Of a stretch of 64,000 nt of DNA, positions 31,034-43,130 are shown one piece after another. The translations under genes were made by a program, and so were the position numbers. The stretch lies in NCBI GenBank assembly GCA_019096065.1, contig JAGUCH010000009.1, positions 630,001 through 694,000 of the forward strand, given 5' to 3'. Under the pieces are notes generated by a model. The model made no database searches, was not told where the DNA came from, and saw nothing but the letters and a program-made list of their open reading frames with translations. This DNA is from Paracyclopina nana (lineage: Eukaryota > Arthropoda > Copepoda > Cyclopoida > Cyclopettidae). Position 1 is the first letter of the stretch. Each line of letters begins with the position of its first letter.

Positions 31034-32237
31034 CCCCACAAACCAAAATCGCGTTTTCAATATCAAAACATAGTAGTTGATATTTAGATAATTTTCAACT
31101 CAATTCTCACATAAGGTCGCCTACTATTTGTCAAACTAGGAGATGAATTTAAGATTTCTAGTAGTTGTGTGCTAATTGATGATCAAATATATATCTCAAT
31201 ATATATTTAAGATTTTTAGTAGAAGCAAGGTTGACGTCGCTAGAAATAATGAAGGAGCTAATAAGATGTACTATTTATCAAATGAAACACTCAATATAAA
31301 CTTGAGATGTATGCTCTAAATCTAGTCTTCTATGTTTCATATTGGTAAACTAGCCCTAAACTAGGAGATGGCCAACAACAGTCATTTGGGCCTTCTGGGC
31401 CTTTTTGCTAAAATAAGTGGGCATGTATTGCTACCAGCTATGTTAAATCCTTAATATTAGAATATTTTTATTATGTAAATATTAGGTTTGTATTGGTATG
31501 TTCATATTGACATATCTATAAAGCATTTTAGCAAAAGTAGCAACAAGTCCTTCCTCAATAGAGTCAGCAGAAGTCTTGCTGCCGCCATGCTGATCTCGTA
31601 GGTTTAGTGACCTCATGATTCTTTCAATTCGGAAATGTTTGACTCCTAAAAATCCAAGTCTAATAATAAAATATATACAGCATCTAAGAAGATTCAGTAC
31701 CTCTAACAATCCAAGCAAACAGCCCAATGGCAAGCAGCCCTTCCTCGGTCATAATGGGGAAAGTCACTTTTTCAAATGCTTCATCATATTGACAAGACGA
31801 GTTCAAGATATTTTCTGCACGATTTAATTTTGGCCGTCACACTTGAATTTTCATTTAACAAGTGATGATTTCACAACAATTATTTGAATAATACTTCAAC
31901 GGATTTTTTTTTACTTCTGTTTTTTCTAATGGAAATGTTGATATATAGTTGTTGTGTAATGGATGATTACTACTAGTTGGCTAAAGGACGAAACATCCAG
32001 TCCATTCATGAACTAAGACAAGATCTCAACTGTTTTCTAAAAATATTAAAGTAGAAGAAATTATCAAGATATATAGTTTTTGCTTGGCATGACAAAATTG
32101 GGATCAAGATATATCAAAATACCTAGAAGTGCTTCACTAAAAATTATCTAATGATTCCTAAGAAAACCAAAAAATTGAAATCTAGGAGATGTCTCCCGAT
32201 ATCTAGTTTCAGAAAATTGAGATTTTGGTTTGTGGGG
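31034..32237. mobile_element. 1.2-kb TIR element (CCCCACAAACCAAAATC) with CT duplication
   Basis: Terminal inverted repeats of 17 bp, CCCCACAAACCAAAATC, bound the block. The surrounding hairpin sequence is split at ACAC-CT|CTAGG with a 2-bp CT duplication. No transposase ORF is present inside, so it is non-autonomous. It resembles the element at 40846-42751 in terminal bases and in target duplication. Confidence 0.75.
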
Positions 32238-32376
32238 CTCTAGGCTGTCAGATAACACTCATTATTTTTTAGTGTCGCGTGCCAATCACTCGTTTGCTCT
32301 GCTCACTCGTGATCTGTCACTTGACACTAAAAAATAATTCATGTAATCATCCAGCCTAGAGGTGTAAAATCCTATA
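32238..32376. mobile_element. Remainder of the terminal hairpin of composite copy 3
   Basis: CTAGGCTGTCAGATAACACTC through TTTTTTAGTGTCGCG to GGTGTAAAATCCTAT is the rest of the ~150-bp hairpin whose first bases lie at 31018-31033. The loop contains GATCTGTCACTTGACACTAA, as in the other copies. Confidence 0.75.
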
Positions 32377-32400
32377 TTGCTCACAACATGTTATAATTAT

Positions 32401-32757
32401 TGTAGCTGGAACTTGAGTATACGGGTGTGCTCGTGGGCGCGCAATGAGCTGCAAGGCGAAGGCCGGAAAGGCTTGGCTCCTGGAGAGCCGGTCAAGGATC
32501 ACTGAGCAATGTACTAATGAGGGAAGTTAATCCCTTGACCCGTAGATGGGTCGGCTTCAGCTGCTTATCGCTGATCCGCTCACGGTCACTTTCGAGATCT
32601 GATATTGCCAGGCACAAAATATGGTCATAAATGGTCACTCTTGAGACCTAGCATGGTTGTTGCGCAAACACGGTTGTAAACAGTCCAAGCCGCTGGCCTC
32701 TTTATGGCCAAATTCCCAAGGTTGCTCCTAGTAACAAGGGAGATCAATTGCTATTTG
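32401..32757. other. Unclassified spacer before the satellite
   Basis: This moderately GC-rich spacer has no ORF of note. A partial satellite-like word (ATGGCCAAATTCCCAAGG) appears at 32703. Confidence 0.4.
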
Positions 32758-35700
32758 CTTCAAACCCATGGCCAAGTTCCTCTGGGCTGGCTCCAGGTTC
32801 TGGAGGAGGAGTATTTCTTCCCGGCCCCGCCCTCGGCTTCCTGGGCATACCTCAACTTGCATGCCAGCTCTGCAGTGAAGTGGAAACTCGAGATGTGCCA
32901 TTGGAGACATGGGCGTGGCCCAGACCCAGCTTCAAACCCATGGCCAAGTTCCCCTGGGCTGGCTCAAGGCTCTGGAGGACAAGTATTTCTTCCCGGCCCC
33001 GCCCTCGGCTTCCTGGGCATACCTCAGCTTGGCTGCAAGCGTTGCAGTGAAGTGGAAACGCGAGACGAGCCATTGGAGACATGGGTGTGGCCCAGACCCA
33101 GCTTCAAACCCATGGCCAAGTTCCTCTGGGCTGGCTCCAGGTTCTGGAGGAGGAGTATTTCTTCCCGGCCCCGCCCTCGGCTTCCTGGGCATACCTCATC
33201 TTGCATGCCATCTCTGCAGTGAAGTGGAAACTCGAGATGTGCCATTGGAGACATGGGCGTGGCCCAGACCCAGCTTCAAACCCATGGCCAAGTTTCCCTT
33301 GGGCTGGCTCCAGGTTCTGGAAGGTTCTGGAGGAGGAGTATTTCTTCCCGGCCCCGCCCTCGGCTTCCTGGGCATACCTCATCTTGCATGCCAGCTCTGC
33401 AGTGAAGTGGAAATGCGAGACGAGCCATTGGAGACATGGGCGTGGCCCAGACCCAGCTTCAAACCCATGGCCAAGTTCCCCTGGGCTGGCTCAAGGCTCT
33501 GAAGGACAAGTATTGCTTCCCGGCCCCGCCCTCGGCTTCCTGGGCATACCTCAGCTTGGCTGCTTGCTTTGCAGTGAAGTGGAAATGCAAGACGAGCCAA
33601 TGGAAACATGGGCGTGGCCCAGACCCAGCTTCAAACCCATGGCCAAGTTCCTCTGGGCTGGCTTCAGGTTCTGGAGGAGGAGTATTTCTTCCCGGCTCCG
33701 CCCACGGCTTCCTGGGCATACCTCAACTTGCATGCCAGCTCTGCAGTGAAGTGGAAACTCGAGATGTGCAATTGGAGACATGGGCGTGGCCCAGACCCAG
33801 CTTCAAACCCATGGCCAAGTTCCCCTGGGCTGGCTCCAGGTTCTGGAGGAGGAGCTTTTCTTCCCGGCCTGGGCAACCTCATCTTGCATGCCAGCTCTGC
33901 AGTGAAGTGGAAATGCGAGACGAGCCATTGGAGACATGGGCGTGGCCCAGACCCAGCTTCAAACCCATGGCCAAGTTCCCCTGGGCTGGCTCAAGGCTCT
34001 GAAGGACAAGTATTTCTTCCCGGCCCCGCCCTCGGCTTCCTGGGCATACCTCAGCTTGGCTGCTAGCTTTGCAGTGAAGTGGAAACTCGAGATGTGCCAT
34101 TGGAGACATGGGCGTGGCCCAGACCCAGCTTCAAACCCATGGCCAAGTTCCCCTGGGCTGGCTCCAGGTTCTGGAGGAGGAGTATTTCTTCCCGGCCCCG
34201 CCCTCGGCTTCCTGGGCAACCTCATCTTGCATGCCAGCTCTGCAGTGAAGTGGAAATGCGAGACGAGCCATTGGAGACATGGGCGTGGCCCAGACCCAGC
34301 TTCAAACCCATGGCCAAGATCCTCTGGGCTGGCTTCAGGTTCTGGAGGAGGATTATTTCTTCCCGGCCCCGCCCTCGGCTTCCTGGGCATACCTCAACTT
34401 GCATGCCAGCTCTGCAGTGAAGTGGAAACACGAGACGAGCCATTGGAGACATGGGCGTGGCCCAGACACAGCTTCAAACCCATGGCCAAGTTCCCCTGGG
34501 CTGGCTCCAGGTTCTGGAGGAGGAGTATTTCTTCCCGGCCCCGCCCTCGGCTTCCTGGGCAACCTCATCTTGCATGCCAGCTCTGCAGTGAAGTGGAAAT
34601 GCGAGACGAGCCATTGGAGACATGGGCGTGGCCCAGACCCAGCTTCAAACCCATGGCCAAGTTCCTCTGGGCTGGCTTCAGGTTCTGGAGGAGGATTATT
34701 TCTTCCCGGCCCCGCCCTCGGCTTCCTGGGCATACCTCAACTTGCATGCCAGCTCTGCAGTGAAGTGGAAACACGAGACGAGCCATTGGAGACATTGGCG
34801 TGGCCCAGACCCAGCTTCAAACCCATGGCCAAGTTTCCCTTGGGCTGGCTCCAGGTTCTGGAGGAGTAGTATTTCTTCCCGGCCCCGCAAACGGCTTCCT
34901 GGGCATACCTCAACTTGCATGCCAGCTCTGCAGTGAAGTGGAAACTCGAGATGTGCCATTGGAGACATGGGCGTGGCCCAGACCCAGCTTCAAACCCATG
35001 GCCAAGTTTCCCTTGGGCTGGCTCCAGGTTCTGGAGGAGTAGTATTTCTTCCCGGCCCCGCCCACGGCTTCCTGGGCATACCTCAGCTTGGCTGCTTGCT
35101 TTGCAGTGAAGTGGAAATGCAAGACGAGCCATTGGAGACATGGGCGTGGCCCAGACCCAGCTTCAAACCCATGGCCAAGTTCCTCTGGGCTGGCTTCAGG
35201 TTCTGGAGGAGGATTATTTCTTCCCGGCCCCGCCCTCGGCTTCCTGGGCATACCTCAACTTGCATGCCAGCTCTGCAGTGAAGTGGAAACTCGAGATGTG
35301 CCATTGGAGACATGGGCGTGGCCCAGACCCAGCTTCAAACCCATGGCCAAGTTCCCCTGGGCTGGCTCAAGGATCTGGAGGACAAGTATTTCTTCCCGGC
35401 CCCGCCCTCGGCTTCCTGGGCATACCTCATCTTGCATGCCAGCTCTGCAGTGAAGTGGAAATGCGAGACGAGCCATTGGAGACATGGGCGTGGCCCAGAC
35501 CCAGCTTCAAACCCATGGCCAAGTTCCCCTGGGCTGGCTCAAGGCTCTGAAGGACAAGTATTGCTTCCCGGCCCCGCCCTCGGCTTCCTGGGCATACCTC
35601 AGCTTGGCTGCTAGCTTTGCAGTGAAGTGGAAACTCGAGATGTGCCATTGGAGACATGGGCGTGGCCCAGACCCAGCTTCAAACCCATGGCCAAGTTCCC

Positions 35701-38700
35701 CTGGGCTGGCTCAAGGCTCTGGAGGACAAGTATTTCTTCCCGGCCCCACCCTCGGCTTCCTGGGCATACCTCAGCTTGGCTGCTAGCTTTGCAGTGAAGT
35801 GGAAACACGAGACGAGCCATTGGAGACATGGGCGTGGCCCAGACCCAGCTTCAAACCCATGGCCAAGTTCCCCTGGGCTGGCTCAAGGATCTGGAGGACA
35901 AGTATTTCTTCCCGGCCCCGCCCTCGGCTTCCTGGGCATACCTCAGCTTGGCTGCTAGCTTTGCAGTGAAGTGGAAATGCAAGACGAGCCAATGGAAACA
36001 TGGGCGTGGCCCAGACCCAGCTTCAAACCCATGGCCAAGTTCCCCTGGGCTGGCTCAAGGCTCTGGAGGACAAGTATTTCTTCCCGGCCCCGCCCTCGGC
36101 TTCCTGGGCATACCTCAACTTGCATGCCATCTCTGCAGTGAAGTGGAAACTCGAGATGTGCCATTGGAGACATGGGCGTGGCCCAGACCCAGCTTCAAAC
36201 CCATGGCCAAGTTTCCCTTGGGCTGGCTCCAGGTTCTGGAGGAGGAGTATTTCTTCCCGGCCCCGCCCTCGGCTTCCTGGGCATACCTCAACTTGCATGC
36301 CAGCTCTGCAGTGAAGTGGAAACTCGAGATGTGCCATTGGAAACATGGGCGTGGCCAAGACCCAGCTTCAAACCCATGGCCAAGTTCCCCTGGGCTGGCT
36401 CAAGGCTCTGGAGGACAAGTATTTCTTCCCGGCCCCGCCCTCGGCTTCCTGGGCATACCTCATCTTGCATGCCATCTCTGCAGTGAAGTGGAAACTCGAG
36501 ATGTGCCATTGGAGACATGGGCGTGGCCCAGACCCAGCTTCAAACCCATGGCCAAGTTCCCCTGGGCTGGCTCAAGGATCTGGAGGACAAGTATTTCTTC
36601 CCGGCCCCGCCCTCGGCTTCCTGGGCATACCTCAGCATGGCTGCTAGCTTTGCAGTGAAGTGGAAACACAAGACGAGCCATTGGAGACATGGGCGTGGCC
36701 CAGACCCAGCTTCAAACCCATGGCCAAGTTTCCCTTGGGCTGGCTCCAGGTTCTGGAGGAGGAGTATTTCTTCCCGGCCCCGCCCTCGGCTTCCTGGGCA
36801 TACCTCAACTTGCATGCCAGCTCTGCAGTGAAGTGGAAACTCGAGATGTGCCATTGGAGACATGGGCGTGGCCCAGACCCAGCTTCAAACCCATGGCCAA
36901 GTTCCCCTGGGCTGGCGTAAGGCTCTGGAGGACAAGTATTTCTTCCCGGCCCCGCCCTCAGCTTCCTGGGCATACCTCAGCTTGGCTGCTAGCTTTGCAG
37001 TGAAGTGGAAATGCAAGACGAGCCATTGGAGACATGGGCGTGGCCCAGACCCAGCTTCAAACCCATGGCCAAGTTCCTCTGGGCTGGCTTCAGGTTCTGG
37101 AGGAGGATTATTTCTTCCCGGCCCCGCCCTCGGCTTCCTGGGCATACCTCAACTTGCATGCCAGCTCTGCAGTGAAGTGGAAACTCGAGATGTGCCATTG
37201 GAGACATGGGCGTGGCCCAGACCCAGCTTCAAACCCATGGCCAAGTTCCCCTAGGCTGGCTCAAGGATCTGGAGGACAAGTATTTCTTCCCGGCCCCGCC
37301 CTCGGCTTCCTGGGCATACCTCATCTTGCATGCCATCTCTGCAGTGAAGTGGAAACTCGAGACGAGCCATTGGAGACATGGGCGTGGCCCAGACCCAGCT
37401 TCAAACCCATGGCCAAGTTCCCCTGGACTGGCTCCAGGTTCTGGAGGAGGAGTATTTCTTCCCGGCCCCGCCCTCGGCTTCCTGGGCAACCTCATCTTGC
37501 ATGCCAGCTCTGCAGTGAAGTGGAAATGTTCCCCTGGGCTGGCTCAAGGCTCTGAAGGACAAGTATTGCTTCCCGGCCCCGCCCTCGGCTTCCTGGGCAT
37601 ACCTCAGCTTGGCTGCTAGCTTTGCAGTGAAGTGGAAACTCGAGATGTGCCATTGGAGACATGGGCGTGGCCCAGACCCAGCTTCAAACCCATGGCCAAG
37701 TTCCCCTGGGCTGGCTTCAGGTTCTGGAGGAGGAGTATTTCTTCCCGGCCCCGCCCTCGGCTTCCTGGGCAACCTCATCTTGCATGCCAGCTCTGCAGTG
37801 AAGTGGAAATGCGAGACGAGCCATTGGAGACATGGGCGTGGCCCAGACCCAGCTTCAAACCCATGGCCAAGTTCCTCTGGGCTGGCTTCAGGTTCTGGAG
37901 GAGGAGTATTTCTTCCCGGCCCCGCCCTCGGCTTCCTGGGCATACCTCAACTTGCACGCCAGCTCTTATGTGAAGTGGAAACTCGAGATGTGCCATTGGA
38001 GACATGGGCGTGGCCCAGACCCTTCTTCAAACCCATGGCCAAGTTCCCCTGGGCTGGTTCAAGGCTCTGGAGGACAAGTATTTCTTCCCGGCCCCGCCCT
38101 CGGCTTCCTGGGCATACCTCATCTTGCATGCCATCTCTGCAGTGAAGTGGAAACTCGAGATGTGCCATTGGAGACATGGGTGTGGCCCAGACCCAGCTTC
38201 AAACCCATGGCCAAGTTCCCCTGGGCTGGCTCAAGGATCTGGAGGACAAGTATTTCTTCCCGGCCCCGCCCTCGGCTTCCTGGGCATACTTCAGCTTGGC
38301 TGCTAGCTTTGCAGTGAAGTGGAAACACGAGACGAGCCATTGGAGACATGGGCGTGGCCCAGACCCAGCTTCAAACCTATGGCCAAGTTTCCCTTGGGCT
38401 GGCTCCAGGTTCTGGAGGAGGAGTATTTCTTCCCGGCCCCGCCCTTGGCTTCCTGGGCATACCTCATCTTGCATGCCAGCTCTTCAGTGAAGTGGAAATG
38501 CGAGACGAGCCATTGGAGACATGGGCGTGGCCCAGACCCAGCTTCAAACCCATGGCCAAGTTCCCCTGGGCTGGCTCAAGGCTCTGGAGGACAAGTATTT
38601 CTTCCCGGCCCCGCCCTCGGCTTCCTGGGCATACCTCAGCTTGGCTGCTAGCTTTGCAGTGAAGTGGAAACTCGAGATGTGCCATTGGAGACATGGGCGT

Positions 38701-40345
38701 GGCCCAGACCCAGCTTCAAACCCATGGCCAAGTTCCTCTGGGCTGGCTTCAGGTTCTGGAGGAGGAGTATTTCTTCCCGGCCCCGCCCTCAGCTTCCTGG
38801 GCATACCTCAACTTGCATGCCAGCTCTTCAGTGAAGTGGAAACTCGAGATGTGCCATTGGAGACATGGGCGTGGCCCAGACCCAGCTTCAAACCCATGGC
38901 CAAGTTCCCCTGGGCTGGCTCAAGGCTCTGGAGGACAAGTATTTCTTCCCGGCCCCGCCCTCGGCTTCCTGGGCATACCTCAGCTTAGCTGCTAGCTTTG
39001 CAGTGAAGTGGAAACTCGAGATGTGCCATTGGAGACATGGGCGTGGCCCAGACCCAGCTTCAAACCCATGGCCAAGTTCCTCTGGGCTGGCTTCAGGTTC
39101 TGGAGGAGGAGTATTTCTTCCCGGCCCCGCCCTCGGCTTCCTGGGCATACCTCAACTTGCATGCCAGCTCTGCAGTGAAGTGGAAACTCGAGATGTACCA
39201 TTGGAGACATGGGCGTGGCCCAGACCCAGCTTCAAACCCATGCCCAAGTTCCCCTGGGCTGGCTCAAGGCTCTGGAGGACAAGTATTTCTTCCCGGCCCC
39301 GCCCTCGGCTTCCTGGGCATACCTCATCTTGCATGCCATCTCTGCAGTGAAGTGGAAACTCGAGATGTGCCATTGGAGACATGGGCGTGGCCCAGACCCA
39401 GCTTCAAACCCATGGCCAAGTTCCCCTGGGCTGGCTCAAGGCTCTGGAGGACAAGTATTTCTTCCCGGCCCCGCCCTTGGCTTCCTGGGCATACCTCAGC
39501 TTGCCTGCTAGCTTTGAAGTGAAGTGGAAACGCGAGACGAGCCATTGGAGACATGGGCGTGGCCCAGACCCAGCTTCAAACCCATGGCCAAGTTCCCCTG
39601 GGCTGGCTCAAGGCTCTGGAGGACAAGTATTTCTTCCCGGCCCCACCCTCGGCTTCCTGGGCATACCTCAGCTTGGCTGCTAGCTTTGCAGTGAAGTGGA
39701 AATGCAAGACGAGCCATTGGAGACATGGGCGTGGCCCAGACCCAGCTTCAAACCCATGGCCAAGTTCCTCTGGTCTGGCTCCAGGTTCTGGAGGAGGAGA
39801 ATTTCCCATGGGCCCCACCTACGGCTTCCTGGGCATACCTCAGCTTGCATGGAAACTCGAGACATGTGCTATTGGAGACATGGGCGTGGCCCAGACCCAG
39901 CTTCAAACCCATGGCCAAGTTCCTCTGAGCTGGCTCCATGTTCTGGAGGAGGAGTATTTCTTCCCGGCCCCGCCCTTGGCTTCCTGGGCATACCTCAGCT
40001 TGCATGCCAGCTCTGCAGTAAAGTGTAAACTTGAGATGTGCCATTGGAGACATGGGCGTGGCCCAGACCCAGCTTCAAACCCATGGCCAAGTTCCTCTGG
40101 GCTGGCTCCAGGTTCTGGAGGAGGAGAATTTCCCATGGGCCCCGCCCTCGGCTTCCTGGGCATACCTCAGCTTGCATGCCAGCTCTGCAGTAAAGTGGAA
40201 ACGTGAGACGTGCCGTTGGAGACATGGGCGTGGCACAGACCCAGCTTCAAACCCCTGGCCAAGTTCCTCTGAGCTGGCTCCATGTTCTGGAGGAGGAGAA
40301 TTTCCCACGGGCCCCGCCTACGTCCTCCTGGGCATACCTTAGCTT
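32758..40345. repeat. ~172-bp satellite array, about 44 monomers
   Basis: Tandem monomers share GACATGGGCGTGGCCCAGAC, CCATGGCCAAGTT and CCCGGCCCCGCCCTCGGCTT. Two main classes intermix. One has GGCTCAAGGCTCTGGAGGAC with CTCAGCTTGGCTGCTAG; the other has GGCTCCAGGTTCTGGAGGAG with CTCAACTTGCATGCCAG. A third subtype has CTCATCTTGCATGCCATC. Some monomers lack three bases before CCTCATC, and one near 37530 has an internal deletion of about 90 bp. The last few units (from about 39780) carry AATTTCCCATGGGCCCC and are more diverged. The array is nearly stop-free on both strands, so the many 60-277-codon ORFs are not genes. Confidence 0.95.
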
Positions 40346-40706
40346 GGCCTCAATGTTGACTGCCAAATCTCTTGAAATTGGCCAATCCAAAACCTGAAAA
40401 TAAAAGAAATAATTGTATTAACAGCTTTTAACTGAAGTTTTTTGTCACAATTCTCTCTATCATTCTGTGTCTGAAATCTCCTTTTGTAAGATCACACTTT
40501 TCATGATGATAATTTGTTTTTATGTGATTTGCCAAAGAAGAGGAGCATAAAAAATGTTCATAAATAATTTTGATGTCTGATTAATTGAAATAGAAAAGAG
40601 GATTTTGTTGTCTTTTTTTTTTGGAGAGGCTATGAGAATTTTGAAGTCCTTTTTAAAGATGAAGAATTGTGAATTTTGATTGTCATATATGAAGAAATGA
40701 TGAGTT
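40346..40706. other. 3' flank of the Ly6-like gene
   Basis: This is AT-rich DNA downstream of the stop codon at 40707 on the minus strand. It presumably contains the 3' UTR. There is no AATAAA close to the stop. Confidence 0.4.
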
Positions 40707-43025
40707 TTAAGGTCCAAAAGAAGAAGTTGATGCAGGCAGGAATGTCAGCTCAGTGGCATTCAAGGTTGAGTCCTCCTTGTTTTTGGGGCACCTGTGTAGG
40801 ATAAATAAATTGTCAGTCTTATTCAAGCATGTGAATTAAGCCTCTCCCAACCAAACAAAAACAAAAAAACTACTGATTTAATACAAATTTACTACCAGTA
40901 TAATCATCCGTATTTTCCCGGTTTACTACTGATTTATTTGTAACGATATCATAAAATATAAGCTTTTCAAAATACTGATTTGTAAAATTAATGTTACAGA
41001 TTTCTAATCATTATTATTGGCTTCATGGCACTCTAGCGATGCCAAATATGTAGTTAATTTTTTCAAAAAATGTTTCATTTGCAAGTTAACAATGATTTAA
41101 TTTTTGAATATAAAATTATTTTCAGTAGTTAATCTGTCAAATACTTGATTTCTACTCATTAAAACCTGTTTTTTTTCTAATTTTCGTGAATGCAAGCCTG
41201 TATTTTATCAGTAGTAAAACTGTTTTTTATTTGTAGTGTACGGTGAAACTGCTGATTTCCACCACACCCAACTCTACAGCAGGATATCTGTATCCATTTC
41301 CCTACTTCTGCCACCAAACTACTGAATATCTACCCATCATTTATAGGCAATTGACATTGAAACTGCTGATTTCCACCACACCCGCCTACAGCAGGATATC
41401 TGTATCCGGATCCCTATTTCTGCCACAAAACTACTGAATGTCTACCCCTCCTATATTGGTGATTGACAGTGAAACTAGAAACTTTGCATGCCTTAGATTT
41501 GATGACTCAATTCTCTTCTTCAGAGAACTTGTTCCATTCATCAGACTAGGTGATTGGTAATCATACATGTGGTCATGTGAATTATAAGCACTTAAGGCAA
41601 TACCTTCTTTCCTAACAAATACATTTGATTATTTATGAAGTTTTACTTATTTATTCAAAAATAAGCATGAATGCTATTTTCAATAGCATATTTAGAGACT
41701 TATAGCTAAAAGCTATTAATACTTTTTTTCAAAATCTACAACTCAACAAAAGTTATTTACAAGACAATTTTCACAATATAATGATATGTAATCAGCGCCA
41801 TCTCTGAATAGTTTACTAAATTTAATTCATGAAAACAGATAAAATACTGATTTACAACTGACCAAGTAAATCCGGTTCAGACTGATTTCAAACTGATTTA
41901 GTACAGATTTTTTAGCAAGGATGAAAAAGCGCACTAGCGAGTTAGGTGGCAGTAGATAATGTGTTATCTGCTGATATAAGACAGGTGGCGACAGCCATGT
42001 GCAAAGTTGCACTTCACCAAATTACTACTGCTGCAGTAAATCAGGTTCAGACTGATTTCAAACTGATTTAGTACAGATTTTTTAGCAAGGATGCACTGGG
42101 GAACTACCGAGTTAGGTGGCAGTAGATAATGTGTTATCTGCTGATATAAGACTGGTGGCGACAGCCATGTGAAAAGTTGCACTTCACCGAATTACTACTG
42201 CTGCAGTAAATCAGGTTCAGACTGATTTCCTACAGATATAATACGCAAATAATTATTAATTAACTTGAACGTGAATACTGATAAAAAACAGATTTCAAAA
42301 TAAGTAGTAAATGGATTAAATACTGATTTAATATATATATGTATGGCAAATAAAATTTTTTCCTACTACTGATAAAAATTTTACAGTAGTATATAAGTAG
42401 TACAACTGTCAAAACCTAATTTAATACTTTAATAATACTGACTTAAAAAATTAACAATATTAAAAAAAATCAATTATTTTTCTTTGCTTGATCCTAGCAA
42501 CATGATATAAGTTGAAAAAAATTGGTTTCCTAAAAAATTAGTAGAGTCTGTCAAAGAGCCAAAATGACGCAAAATCAAGTTTTAAAAAAATCATATCTCT
42601 TATGTTTGAAATGATATTTAAGTAAAAATTACATTTGTGTATACTAAATACCATGGAGAATAAATATGTGAGGATATTTTTTAAAAATTAACATTTTTAA
42701 TTTTCAGATCCGTTTACTACGGATAAACTACGGATCATTTGTTTGGTTGGGCTATTACCTTCTTTTGCAGTAGGCTATTGCCCAACAGCCAGCTGCAGCA
42801 ATGAGGCAGCTAACTGCCCCAAATGCCCACCCATAAATGTGGGCATTGCTGTAGCTTTGAGGTTGGCAAGGATCATAGTTGCATCTAGAAAGCATAATTG
42901 TTAGAATGACCAAAAAATAAACTCCAAATCCCATACCGATCTGTAGTGCAGACTTCATATTTAAAAATATCTGCATGTAGGGCGCTCATGATTACGCCGG
43001 CTTTCGTCATCGTTCCATTTTCGCA
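40707..43025 (-). CDS. Ly6/three-finger-like membrane protein, 3' exons
   Basis: Three exons join in one frame: 42937-43025 (after TTTGCAG), 42759-42884 (after a 52-bp intron) and 40707-40791 (after a 1967-bp intron), ending in TAA. The splice phases (2, then 2) match. The first exon holds CENGTMTKAG and ends in EVCTTDRC, and the second begins NYDPC. The C-x-x-D-x-C-N pattern is the closing motif of Ly6/uPAR domains. A transmembrane helix follows (IYGWAFGAVSCLIAAAGCWA), then KRRCPKNKED and a 30-residue tail ending in SSFGP. Most insect Ly6 proteins end in a GPI signal, so a helix with a charged tail is a variant. The 5' exons lie upstream, beyond the inverted satellite block. Confidence 0.6.
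40846..42751. mobile_element. 1.9-kb TIR element (CCCAACCAAACAAA) in the Ly6-like intron
   Basis: Inverted 14-bp ends CCCAACCAAACAAA at 40846 and 42738-42751 flank an AT-rich block full of ACTGATTT words and flanked by a CT dinucleotide on each side. No transposase ORF is visible. It lies in the last intron of the Ly6-like gene, leaving just seven intron bases (GTAATAG) between the upstream exon and the element. Confidence 0.7.
41243..42215. repeat. Internal duplications of the 1.9-kb element
   Basis: There are two local duplications. One is a ~117-bp pair starting GAAACTGCTGATTTCCACC (41248 and about 41360). The other is a ~170-bp tandem pair containing GTGGCAGTAGATAATGTG and ending CATGTG-AAAGTTGCACTTCA (about 41870-42212), plus the start of a third copy. 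Confidence 0.75.
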
Positions 43026-43130
43026 CTGCAAAGAGGAGTTGTTGAATAGGAGAACCGTAAAATATTCCACTTGGGAAAAGCTTGCCTCAAGCTTTGATTA
43101 ATGCCAAATCATATCTAGATGGCGCTGCAC

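Larger units (their letters stand above)
29248..32400. repeat. Giant interrupted palindrome (head-to-head composite elements)
   Basis: The sequence is an inverted duplication centred at 29993/29994 (AATAGTAATA-CT-TATTACTATT). The left arm is 29248-29993. The right arm runs to 32400, where the outer flank word ATAATTATAACATGTTG reappears inverted, so the symmetry extends beyond the mobile element into its flank. The right arm is lengthened by a short MITE (30630-30980) and by a TIR element (31034-32237). Confidence 0.85.

Noticed and set aside
32704-40342. Dozens of ORFs up to 277 codons on both strands in the satellite
   Set aside because: Monomers are nearly stop-free in all frames and 172 is not a multiple of three, so the same peptide never repeats in one frame. 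Codon use shows no constraint, and the same ORFs recur shifted by one monomer.
42755-42976. A 73-codon two-helix protein reading through from 42976
   Set aside because: The same bases are better explained by a 52-bp intron (GTATGG...TTTCTAG) joining two Ly6-like exons in frame. The first 'helix' is the translated intron.
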